Assembly (NCBI GenBank): GCA_019594305.1
Contig: JAFDTZ010000037.1
Location: forward strand, 1 to 18,659
DNA: 18,659 nucleotides
Source of the DNA: Thermoplasmata archaeon
Lineage (GTDB): Archaea > Thermoplasmatota > Thermoplasmata > Halarchaeoplasmatales > Halarchaeoplasmataceae
Direction: 5' to 3'
The notes under the pieces were generated by a model, which saw only the letters and a program-made list of their open reading frames with translations, did no database searches and was not told where the DNA came from. This document shows positions 7,893-14,623 of this stretch, one piece after another. Within the stretch, counting starts at the first letter, position 1; each line of letters starts with the position of its first letter. Both the position numbers and the translations under genes were made by a program.

Positions 7893-8708
7893 ATGGTAAG
7901 AAATGCAGCGGTCGCCGGGCAGTTCTATCCCGGTACGAAGGAGGAATTGCGCAGGAAGATCGAGCAATGCTTCAAGCACGAATTGGGGCCCGGGAGTTTA
8001 CCCGGTAAGGAAGGTAACACCAGGGAGATAAAGGGGCTGGTTGCGCCACATGCGGGATACACGTATTCAGGCCCTGTTGCCGCCCATGCGTACAAGGCTC
8101 TACATCAGGACGGGCTGCCGGATACATTCATAGTGATAGGGCCGAATCACCACGGCATAGGTGCCAGTGTGGCCCTGGGAGATGAAGAGTTCAAAACGCC
8201 CCTCGGTACGGTTGAGATCGATACCGATATGGTGGACGAATTGAAGGGTGAACTTATCCAGGTAGATAATAATACACATATTAACGAACATTCAATAGAG
8301 GTGCAGCTGCCGTTTCTGCAGTATCTTTCCGAGGATATCCGTATAGTTCCTATATGCGTGACGAAACAGGACTTCGAAACCGTCGTTGAAATGGGTCGAA
8401 TACTAAAAAAAGCCGTGAGCAACAAAGATACGGTGATCATAGCATCTACGGATTTTTCTCACTACGTTCTCAAGAGGATCGCCGAAGAAAGGGACGGCAT
8501 GGCCATCGATAAGATCATAGCCAACGACCCCGGGGAACTGTACCGAACGATACGAAAGGAGAATATCTCTATGTGCGGATACGGCCCCGTGGTAGCCATG
8601 ATGGTCGGCTCTGATTACTCGTCCGCAGAGCTTTTAAAGTACGCTACCAGTGGAGATATCATGGCGATGCGGGACGTTGTTGGTTATGCATCCATCGCAT
8701 GTCGGTGA
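7893..8708 (+). CDS. amrB: MEMO1-family protein (AmmeMemoRadiSam system protein B)
   Basis: A 271-residue MEMO-family protein. It shows the family N-terminus RNAAVAGQFYPGT, then VAPHAGYTYSGPVAAHAY (His53), VIGPNHHGIG, NEHSIEVQLPFLQYL and ASTDFSHY. The conserved His and Asp residues line a pocket related to nonhaem-iron extradiol dioxygenases; human MEMO1 belongs to the same family and has been reported to bind metal. In prokaryotes it occurs with AMMECR1 and a radical SAM protein in the AmmeMemoRadiSam set, whose chemistry is unsettled. The radical SAM partner lies 1.6 kb away (10528-9524); AMMECR1 is not in this window. The start is supported by a GGTGAG site. It is divergent from rtcA. Confidence 0.93.
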   Translation: MVRNAAVAGQFYPGTKEELRRKIEQCFKHELGPGSLPGKEGNTREIKGLVAPHAGYTYSGPVAAHAYKALHQDGLPDTFIVIGPNHHGIGASVALGDEEFKTPLGTVEIDTDMVDELKGELIQVDNNTHINEHSIEVQLPFLQYLSEDIRIVPICVTKQDFETVVEMGRILKKAVSNKDTVIIASTDFSHYVLKRIAEERDGMAIDKIIANDPGELYRTIRKENISMCGYGPVVAMMVGSDYSSAELLKYATSGDIMAMRDVVGYASIACR

Positions 8709-8712
8709 GAAA

Positions 8713-8724
8713 ATTCTTATAATC
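8713..8724 (+). promoter_or_regulatory. TATA-like promoter of the winged-helix gene
   Basis: ATTCTTATAATC is centred about 32 nt before ATG 8751, so the transcript should have a leader of no more than about 6 nt. No Shine-Dalgarno is visible in the 42-nt gap after amrB, so this gene may have its own promoter as well as read-through from amrB. Confidence 0.45.
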
Positions 8725-8750
8725 ACTGCGGTATCACATATGTAGATCAC

Positions 8751-9518
8751 ATGAAACTCCTGAGAGACAAAAAAGAACTAACCAGATTTCTTATACTGTA
8801 CCATTCCGCACTTGAGAGGCCGAATAAGCTTTCGGATATATCACGACCTCTCGATATGACGGAGCAGGGAGTATCTAACTATATCTCCGAGATGGAAGAA
8901 GAAGGACTACTGGATGACACCGGGAAAAGGTACCATCCCACACCTAAGGGTATGGAACTTGTTCGGGAAGTACTCACAAAACTCAATTCTTTCGTTGACG
9001 AGGCCAACCGGAGGATGGACCTCATAAAGTACTGTACGGCCATCGCTGACGAGCCGATAAATACCGGTGACGAAGTGGGGTTGTACATGTCCGGAGGATT
9101 TCTTCGTGCCGGACACAAGAAAAGATCTTCAACGGGGGTTGCACAGAACTCGGTCGATGCCAGCGAGCCTTTATCCGTTGGCGAGCTCAGAGGGATAACC
9201 GATATGGAGGTGGGCACCATCTACATGTTAAAGACTGGGGTAAACAGTTCAGCCCATGACTTAAAGGCGAAGATCAAGTCGGTAGAATATGACCTCCTTG
9301 CGGTTACGGGGGAGGCCCAATACGGTCTGGTCAGATCACTGGGCCTGGAGCCGGACATAATTTACGCCGCCCCGGATGCATCCGTCAATGCCGCTGAAAG
9401 AGGCTTGAATACCTTGATGATCCTCTCCGAAAAGGAGGTGGAGTCCATGGTGGACCGGCTCGGCAGGTTGAAAAGGGAAAGAGAAGAAGAGTATTCGATA
9501 CCCTATACCATCCTATGA
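8751..9518 (+). CDS. Winged-helix transcriptional regulator with uncharacterised C-terminal domain
   Basis: The 255-residue protein begins with a winged-helix DNA-binding domain at about residues 5-75: LSDISRPLDMTEQGVSNYIS is the helix-turn-helix and GKRYHPTPKGMELV is the wing. After a linker with helical character, residues of about 100-255 form an alpha/beta domain with GLYMSGGFLRAG, GVAQNSVDASEPLSVGELRG, MEVGTIYMLKTG and LEPDIIYAAPDASVNAAERG. This resembles archaeal regulators that couple a MarR-like wHTH to a putative ligand-binding domain, but I cannot name the ligand. It lies 42 nt after amrB on the same strand and ends 5 bp from the converging amrS stop. Regulation of the AmmeMemoRadiSam genes is a reasonable inference, not shown by sequence. 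Confidence 0.75.
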   Translation: MKLLRDKKELTRFLILYHSALERPNKLSDISRPLDMTEQGVSNYISEMEEEGLLDDTGKRYHPTPKGMELVREVLTKLNSFVDEANRRMDLIKYCTAIADEPINTGDEVGLYMSGGFLRAGHKKRSSTGVAQNSVDASEPLSVGELRGITDMEVGTIYMLKTGVNSSAHDLKAKIKSVEYDLLAVTGEAQYGLVRSLGLEPDIIYAAPDASVNAAERGLNTLMILSEKEVESMVDRLGRLKREREEEYSIPYTIL

Positions 9519-9523
9519 GCGGT

Positions 9524-10528
9524 TCAGTATATTATGGGTATCTTTCTACCGCATTTCTTGCATTTACCATCTTTTATTTTCGGTTTGCCCGAAGAGAAGT
9601 AGGACCGTGATAATATCGTTGTGCCGCACCCGGGACAGTATGTGTTGTTATCCGCAGGCAGGTTGCCCAGGTAAACATAGTTGAGTCCGTGCTCCACAGC
9701 TATATCCTGGGCTTCCTCCATCTTCTCTGTCGGTGTGGGGGGTACATGGCGCATGCGGTGATCGGGATGAAATCTTGAAAAATGTACGGCGGTATCCTCC
9801 CCGAGATTTTCCTTTACCCAACTTGAGAATTCAGATAATTCCTTAGGCTCATCGTTGTGTCCGGGGATTATAAGGTATGTTACCTCCACGTGTATGTCTA
9901 ATTCTACAGATCTTGTTGCGGTATCCAGGACCGGCTGCAGCTTACCTCCTACGACCTCTCTGTAAAATTTATCCGTAAATGCCTTTATGTCTATGTTCAT
10001 GGCATCCAGGTACGGCGCAAGTTTTTTCAGGGGCTCGGATTCCATGTACCCGTTGGTAACGTACGCCGTATATCCATCTCCTTTCTTTTTGTACTCCCTG
10101 AAGACATCGTAACTGAATTCGTACGATACCGTGGGCTCGTTGTAGGTCCAGGCTATGCCGTCGTACTTCAACGCCTCCCGGACGATGTCCTTCACCGAAT
10201 ACTCTCTAAGGTGTGCACTGGTGGGGCTGCCGCACGAAAGAGACGCATTCTGGCAGAACTCGCAGCTGAAGTTGCACCCCATCGTTCCGAAAGAAAGAGC
10301 ATAGGTTCCCGGAAAAAAGTGATACAAAGGTTTCTTCTCTATGGGATCCGAAACAAGTGACGCCGCCTTGCCGTAAACCAGAGAATACAATTTGCGTTCT
10401 CTGTATTCCCTGACGTTGCAGAGGCCTCTCTTACCTTCCTTGATATTGCAGTGGTGTGCACACAGCTCGCATCGAATTTGTTCATCCTCTAATTTATCCC
10501 AGAACATGGCTTCTTTCATGATATCCAT
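9524..10528 (-). CDS. amrS: AmmeMemoRadiSam system radical SAM enzyme
   Basis: A radical SAM enzyme of about 334 residues, with the [4Fe-4S]-binding CxxxCxxC as CNFSCEFC (about residues 85-92). Before it lies the family's N-terminal cysteine set, CELCAHHC and GLCNVR, and at the C-terminus a zinc-ribbon-like CPGCG ... CKKCG pair. Other motifs are GIAWTYNEPTVSYEF, AYVTNGY and YLIIPGHNDEP. The overall plan matches the radical SAM partner of AMMECR1 and MEMO proteins, related to pyruvate-formate-lyase-activating enzymes; its substrate is unknown. ATG codons occur at 10534, 10528 and 10519. A TATA-like GATATTTG lies about 27 nt before 10528, so I chose that one, although 10519 (KEAMFWD) is also plausible. 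It follows the zinc-ribbon membrane gene by 29 nt. Confidence 0.92.
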   Translation of the reverse strand: MDIMKEAMFWDKLEDEQIRCELCAHHCNIKEGKRGLCNVREYRERKLYSLVYGKAASLVSDPIEKKPLYHFFPGTYALSFGTMGCNFSCEFCQNASLSCGSPTSAHLREYSVKDIVREALKYDGIAWTYNEPTVSYEFSYDVFREYKKKGDGYTAYVTNGYMESEPLKKLAPYLDAMNIDIKAFTDKFYREVVGGKLQPVLDTATRSVELDIHVEVTYLIIPGHNDEPKELSEFSSWVKENLGEDTAVHFSRFHPDHRMRHVPPTPTEKMEEAQDIAVEHGLNYVYLGNLPADNNTYCPGCGTTILSRSYFSSGKPKIKDGKCKKCGRKIPIIY

Positions 10529-10546
10529 ACACATAATGACAGTCGA

Positions 10547-10558
10547 GTTACAAATATC
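10547..10558 (-). promoter_or_regulatory. Possible TATA box of amrS
   Basis: GATATTTGTAAC on the minus strand is about 27 nt before ATG 10528. It overlaps the last codon of the upstream gene. It is a weak match; transcription from the upstream gene is an alternative. Confidence 0.35.
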
Positions 10559-11616
10559 TATCGACGGTATGTATCTTTGTCATCGTAGTATGATGCCGGC
10601 GGAGGAGGTGGTGGTGGAGGCGGGTAATCAAAATAGCCAGGCATGGAAACCTTCTGCATGTAACTATCCCTTCCACGTAGATAATGCACTGCTGCGCACA
10701 TTATTGCAAAGGCTGTCGTTATTACACTGAATATAGAACCTATGACTTGTCCTATCATAAGCCTGGGGCCGAACACGAACATCTCTTCGATATTGAATTC
10801 AAGAAGGATGAAAAATGTACCGCTCAAAAGCATACCTATCACACCACCTATCATGCTTAGCACGATCACTATGATGATAACAACGATGGTGAACCCGGCG
10901 GTATCGTGTTCCTTGGCAAAATCCTTGCTGGAAGACATGGCAGCTGAGATCCCTTTCCCTTCGATAACAATTATCGGTAGGGTGAACAGCCAAAAGTAGC
11001 AGAATAATAGAGCTATGATAAAGCATATGAAACTCCCAATGTAGAATATAAGTGTCAAAACCACACTCGCACCTATTATACCGAGAGGATTTCTTTTGAT
11101 CACATCGAACCCCGTGTTTACCTTTACCGGTCTCCCTTCGAAACCCTCCTTCGTCATGCCGACTATACCGCCGGCGAATAGAAACTCGATCATCCATATC
11201 ACCATGGTTAGAGGTATCACCACGAGGTAGATGGTGAAAAGATAGTTGATGAATGCCCCGAAGGCCTCTTCATCCATCTCTCCTGCTGTTAGTCCCTCAA
11301 GTGCGGAGATCATTGCCCATGACGACAAAATATTTATGGCCGACACGATGATTATCGGGATCAAAAGGAAGGTAAAGATGGCCAGAAAATTTTTAGTCAG
11401 TATGTCCACGGTGAGAGATAAGGTTTCGCCTATGTCGATCTTGGTACGAGGGGCCGTAAATGTGGAATACCCGGGTGGCGGAGGCGGATATGAATATGTG
11501 GAATACCTAGGCGGTGGAGGCGGATAATGATCGCCCTCTGTGTTATATCCGCATCTAGGACATCTCCCTTCTTTGTTATGAGTATAGTATTCATCACAGT
11601 TTGGGCATTTTGGCAT
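10558..11616 (-). CDS. Zinc-ribbon membrane protein with polyproline tails
   Basis: A 352-residue protein I cannot assign to a known function. It opens with a zinc-ribbon CPNC...CPRCG (Cys4, 7, 19, 22), then a Pro/Tyr-rich linker with two YPPPPPxYST repeats (about residues 31-53). A membrane region follows with roughly six hydrophobic segments, starting near LAIFTFLLIPIIIVSAINIL and ending near IFSVITTAFAIMCAAVHYL. The arrangement recalls archaeal multi-helix proteins of the glycerophosphodiester-phosphodiesterase-membrane-domain or YciC type. The C-terminus has a run of nine prolines before a short charged tail, so both cytoplasmic tails probably interact with partners (inference). The ATG has a GGTGA site 4 nt upstream. 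It precedes amrS and may be in its operon. Confidence 0.75.
   Translation of the reverse strand: MPKCPNCDEYYTHNKEGRCPRCGYNTEGDHYPPPPPRYSTYSYPPPPPGYSTFTAPRTKIDIGETLSLTVDILTKNFLAIFTFLLIPIIIVSAINILSSWAMISALEGLTAGEMDEEAFGAFINYLFTIYLVVIPLTMVIWMIEFLFAGGIVGMTKEGFEGRPVKVNTGFDVIKRNPLGIIGASVVLTLIFYIGSFICFIIALLFCYFWLFTLPIIVIEGKGISAAMSSSKDFAKEHDTAGFTIVVIIIVIVLSMIGGVIGMLLSGTFFILLEFNIEEMFVFGPRLMIGQVIGSIFSVITTAFAIMCAAVHYLRGRDSYMQKVSMPGYFDYPPPPPPPPPASYYDDKDTYRR
10596..10623 (-). repeat. Polyproline codon run
   Basis: A short low-complexity run of CCN codons that encodes nine consecutive prolines in the C-terminal tail of the zinc-ribbon membrane protein. Such runs usually need initiation factor 5A to be translated efficiently. 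It is coding, not a separate element. Confidence 0.7.
11461..11526. repeat. Tandem duplication encoding YPPPPPxYST
   Basis: Two 30-nt copies at 11461-11490 and 11497-11526 are 36 nt apart, both starting TGTGGAATACC and ending GGAGGCGGATA. They differ at only a few bases between those ends. They encode the repeated Pro/Tyr segment near the N-terminus of the zinc-ribbon membrane protein, so copy number could vary between relatives. Confidence 0.8.
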
Positions 11617-11620
11617 TCGG

Positions 11621-11664
11621 TCACCGTTTACTGAATAATCTAATAGGATAAAGCTTTTTTTATG
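11621..11664 (-). promoter_or_regulatory. Promoter and ribosome site of the zinc-ribbon membrane gene
   Basis: On the minus strand an A-rich ATAAAAAAAGC (about 11654-11664) is centred 42 nt before the ATG at 11616. The expected short leader contains CGGTGA (11621-11626), 4 nt before the ATG. This matches the short-leader pattern seen upstream of amrB. Confidence 0.45.
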
Positions 11665-11665
11665 T

Positions 11666-12664
11666 TCATCGACCGATTTCTATATCGACTACTACATGGT
11701 ATATACGGGGAGCATATGATTTTATTTTGCGTATATCTTTGATCTCTGCATCATCGATACCGCCCCTTTCAAGTTGTATCATTGTATCTCTCGCTATATT
11801 ACCCTCCTCAACGAGGGTGTGAAAATGTATGATTCCTTCACCTCCAAGGAATTCCAATGCTTTGGGCAGATATATCCAGGTGTTGTGAAGGTATCCCATG
11901 ACTACCCTGTCGGCATCACTGCGGAATGAAAAATCACGGTTGTCGCCCAGGATGGGACTTACGATATGATCCACACCGTTTATAACACAGTTCTCTTTCA
12001 GGTATCCTATCGCAGTCGGGTTGATCTCAAGTGCATAGATATTCTTCGGTGAACCGTGAACCGCCATCGGCAGACAAAAATAACCGATCCCGGCGAACAT
12101 ATCCACCACCACATCATCACGGATGTCCACCTTCGACATACGTATCCGTTCGTCGATGTTACCGCTGGAGAACATCAACTTGGCGGTATCCAACTTGAAT
12201 TTGACTCTGTTCTCAAGATGTATCGTTTCCGTATCGGAACCATGTATGATATCGATGATAGGTTCCCTTGTTCGTCCGACTATATCTCCCTGTAAAGCTA
12301 CGGTATCGGCATCCAGTACACGTGCATAGCTTGCACCTATGATATTTTTGTATTCCATTAACTCATCCGGTAATTTGATAAGTAGAACATTTCCTATACG
12401 TTCCCAACGGGACGGAAGGCGAGCTTTTAATCTTTCAGGTATATCGATAGATATCTTCACCTTTTCGAAAGGCGTAGGTTGGTACGGTTTTTTTTGCAGA
12501 TCGTCCGAAAGGTCGTTTCCTCCCTTTATAACCGGTATAACTAACTCGTTATCAGATTGTTTGATAAGACGCTCCGTATCTAGCCTCTCTTCTTTTTTCA
12601 ACTTCTTAAGGGTCCTCTCTCCCTCCTTTTTCGGTACCTTGATAACGGGACGTTTCTCTTTCAT
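11666..12664 (-). CDS. taw2: Taw2-like wyosine-pathway aminocarboxypropyltransferase (Trm5/Tyw2 fold)
   Basis: A class I SAM-fold enzyme of 332 residues in the Trm5/Tyw2 family. The SAM site is visible as VVDMFAGIGYFCLPMA (about 186-201) and ALEINP (Glu213). Upstream is MFSSGNIDERIRM (164-176), and the catalytic-loop motif reads VVMGYLHNTW (254-263) followed by GIIHFHT. Trm5 m1G37 methyltransferases carry an N-L-P type loop there, while Taw2 carries a Gly-Tyr motif, so I favour Taw2, which transfers the aminocarboxypropyl group of SAM onto 4-demethylwyosine at tRNA-Phe position 37. Trm5 is the main alternative. Residues 1-50 are an unusual Lys/Glu-rich extension before the usual N-terminal domain. 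The gene diverges from a surface-protein gene and has its own TATA box. Confidence 0.78.
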   Translation of the reverse strand: MKEKRPVIKVPKKEGERTLKKLKKEERLDTERLIKQSDNELVIPVIKGGNDLSDDLQKKPYQPTPFEKVKISIDIPERLKARLPSRWERIGNVLLIKLPDELMEYKNIIGASYARVLDADTVALQGDIVGRTREPIIDIIHGSDTETIHLENRVKFKLDTAKLMFSSGNIDERIRMSKVDIRDDVVVDMFAGIGYFCLPMAVHGSPKNIYALEINPTAIGYLKENCVINGVDHIVSPILGDNRDFSFRSDADRVVMGYLHNTWIYLPKALEFLGGEGIIHFHTLVEEGNIARDTMIQLERGGIDDAEIKDIRKIKSYAPRIYHVVVDIEIGR

Positions 12665-12692
12665 CAGAAACTACATGGCGTATTTCACATAA

Positions 12693-12704
12693 GTATTTTA
12701 TACC
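12693..12704. promoter_or_regulatory. Shared divergent TATA element (taw2 / surface protein)
   Basis: GTATTTTATACC reads as a TATA box on both strands because GTAT-TTT-ATAC is palindromic. Its centre is about 34 nt before the taw2 ATG (12664) and about 27 nt before the ATG at 12728. The 63-bp gap contains no other convincing TATA box. Confidence 0.6.
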
Positions 12705-12727
12705 TATAAGCAACTGTAATAGACAAG

Positions 12728-13528
12728 ATGCGTAAAAAATCATTAGCTGTAACCGTGTTCGTCGTGATCTTGGTATCGATGCTTACCACAGTATCCATCC
12801 AGGCCTACGTAACAGAGGTGTCGGACCCGGGTAGAGCAAACAAGATACTTTCAGATTTTACCACACCTGTTATAAAGCCGTCGGAATCCGGAGTATTGTC
12901 CTTTAACATAAGCAACGAATATGAAGGCGACTTCGAGGACGTTAGGTTCACCGTAGGGATATATGGTCATGCCGATCTAGACCAAGAGAAGGACATTTCA
13001 GAAATCGATAGACCTCCGGTATTCAGAGGATCCGGTACCACCATAAGAACCTTCGACCTCGGATCAAGGCCCAGCGGCAGTACTATTCCCGTAGAATTGA
13101 TAATACAAACCGACAGGAAGACTGAGAAGGGCGTGTATTTCGTTCGTTTTGAAATAGAATTCACATACGGACCGACAGGGAACTACAGCGTACTGCGTTC
13201 CAGAGGATATTTCACCGATGAAGATTGGGAATTTGCGACTAGGAGACCTTCCGAAGGTGATCCGAATTATTCCGGCAGTATCAATATAACCCATCTGGAG
13301 GTGAACGGTATAATACCGGATACGAGTTTTTCTGTTAAAACACCCATACCAAGGTGGCCTCAGTATCTCCTCGGCGGACTGGCGGCATTTTTCGGAATAT
13401 TCGCCGTTATGCTGTATATGCAGGAAGAATACAATTCCTTTCCCTGGCTAGAAAAGATTCTTAATCAATGGTCCGGCAAATTTAAGCAGTTTAGGAGACG
13501 TTTTGAGCACGGACCTCGCAAGGGCTGA
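12728..13528 (+). CDS. Membrane-anchored extracellular protein, unrecognised
   Basis: This 266-residue protein has an N-terminal hydrophobic segment (residues 5-26, after MRKK) that looks like a signal peptide or anchor. A beta-rich extracytoplasmic domain follows, with VIKPSESGVLSFNISNEYEG and later TIPVELIIQTDRKTEKGVY, the style of CARDB/NEW3-type archaeal surface modules. A second membrane helix lies at about 211-231 and a short basic cytoplasmic tail ends in HGPRKG. N-glycosylation sequons such as NIS, NYS and NIT are present. I do not recognise a specific function. The ATG is leaderless by promoter distance. The last 26 codons overlap the 3' end of the convergent flavoprotein gene by 81 bp. 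Confidence 0.72.
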   Translation: MRKKSLAVTVFVVILVSMLTTVSIQAYVTEVSDPGRANKILSDFTTPVIKPSESGVLSFNISNEYEGDFEDVRFTVGIYGHADLDQEKDISEIDRPPVFRGSGTTIRTFDLGSRPSGSTIPVELIIQTDRKTEKGVYFVRFEIEFTYGPTGNYSVLRSRGYFTDEDWEFATRRPSEGDPNYSGSINITHLEVNGIIPDTSFSVKTPIPRWPQYLLGGLAAFFGIFAVMLYMQEEYNSFPWLEKILNQWSGKFKQFRRRFEHGPRKG

Positions 13529-14584
13529 CGGATAGTCTATATCACCTTCATTTCCCACGACATCCATTATTTTTTTATCCCTCAATGCATCAAACAATCG
13601 GTTCAATTCCTTATCACTGAATTTGCGGTAGATCCTCCGCATCCATAATCCCTTGGATATCTCACCGCCTATATCTTTCTGCCACCTTTGATGATATACA
13701 GCTAGACTTTCCTGAGATGTATCTCCGGTGTCCAGAGCGTCTATCAGTATATCTGCACAATGGTCTGCGGAAACCAGACCGGTATAGAGCCCTCCGCCTG
13801 AAAGTGGTTTTACCTGGTAAGCGGCGTCACCTACAAGCATGAAGCCGTCACCTACGGAGTTTTGTATGGTACCCAGGGGGATGGTACCCGCCTGTAACGC
13901 TATAACTTTTCTATCTAAACCCATGCGCCCGAGTAATCTTGTAAGGTATGAGTAAGCGTTCCCTGAATCGGTTGCAAGTCCTATCGTAGTTCCGGCAGGG
14001 TGCGGCAATTCCCACGCAAAGAATCCGGGTGCGGTGTCGTTACCTATGAAGATGTGGATCCCATCCGGTTCTTTACCTACTAATGCCTGTATGCCGGGTA
14101 AGTGTTCACCTTTAACCGAAATGTCGGATAAGCGCCTTAGCAGGGAATTTGGCCCGTCGGCACCTATCACTACCTCTGCCCTGGCACTATGTTTCTTTCC
14201 CTCCTGTCTGAAAACTATTTTACCTTTCCGGTCCCATCCCGTCACTCTTGAGCCTATACGTATCTCGGCGCCGTTCATTTTCGCTTTAGTTACCATCTCC
14301 CGATCGAAGGCTCCTCTATCGAGTACATAGGCCTTGGGTACCGGCGATACTATTTCGAGAGGTTCCGCATCGGGCGGATGTATAGTGGCACGATTGAAAT
14401 CACCGACAATACTTTTTGTCCCGGTCATCTGCACTACTCTAGGTGAGACCAGGCCGGCACACTGAACAGGAGCCCCTATCGCTCTATCTTCTTCGAGAAC
14501 AAGGGTATCGTATCCTGCTTTAGCTACTTTTTGTGCTACTCTCAGGCCTACGGGACCGCCTCCGATTACTATTACATCGTGCAA
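13448..14584 (-). CDS. Geranylgeranyl reductase-family FAD protein
   Basis: A 378-residue flavoprotein of the geranylgeranyl reductase family. It has the FAD dinucleotide motif VIVIGGGPVG (residues 4-13), GAPVQCAGLVS (37-47, including the Cys of the family), VIGADGPNSLLRR and VGDAAYQVKPLSGGG (251-265). In archaea the family saturates isoprenoid chains of membrane lipids, or of quinones and dolichols; which one cannot be read here. The start is a TTG (rtcA-style ATGs are absent in frame before an upstream TAG), so the N-terminus MHDVIV fits the family. The gene lies 39 nt after pheT and may have its own weak TATA (CGTTAAAAAAGG, about 32 nt upstream). The 3' end overlaps the opposing gene by 81 bp. 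Confidence 0.88.
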   Translation of the reverse strand: MHDVIVIGGGPVGLRVAQKVAKAGYDTLVLEEDRAIGAPVQCAGLVSPRVVQMTGTKSIVGDFNRATIHPPDAEPLEIVSPVPKAYVLDRGAFDREMVTKAKMNGAEIRIGSRVTGWDRKGKIVFRQEGKKHSARAEVVIGADGPNSLLRRLSDISVKGEHLPGIQALVGKEPDGIHIFIGNDTAPGFFAWELPHPAGTTIGLATDSGNAYSYLTRLLGRMGLDRKVIALQAGTIPLGTIQNSVGDGFMLVGDAAYQVKPLSGGGLYTGLVSADHCADILIDALDTGDTSQESLAVYHQRWQKDIGGEISKGLWMRRIYRKFSDKELNRLFDALRDKKIMDVVGNEGDIDYPSALARSVLKTSPKLLKFAGPLIKNLF

Positions 14585-14623
14585 GGTTATCAGGGATGCC
14601 TAAGGATGCTCCTTTTTTAACGT

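Noticed and set aside
11654..11661. T-run after AAGC as a terminator
   Set aside because: No + strand gene ends here, and on the minus strand it is an A-run within the promoter of the zinc-ribbon gene.
12339..12692. 117-codon open frame on the + strand inside taw2
   Set aside because: Antisense shadow; hydrophobic and Ser/Phe-rich composition comes from the opposite strand's codons.
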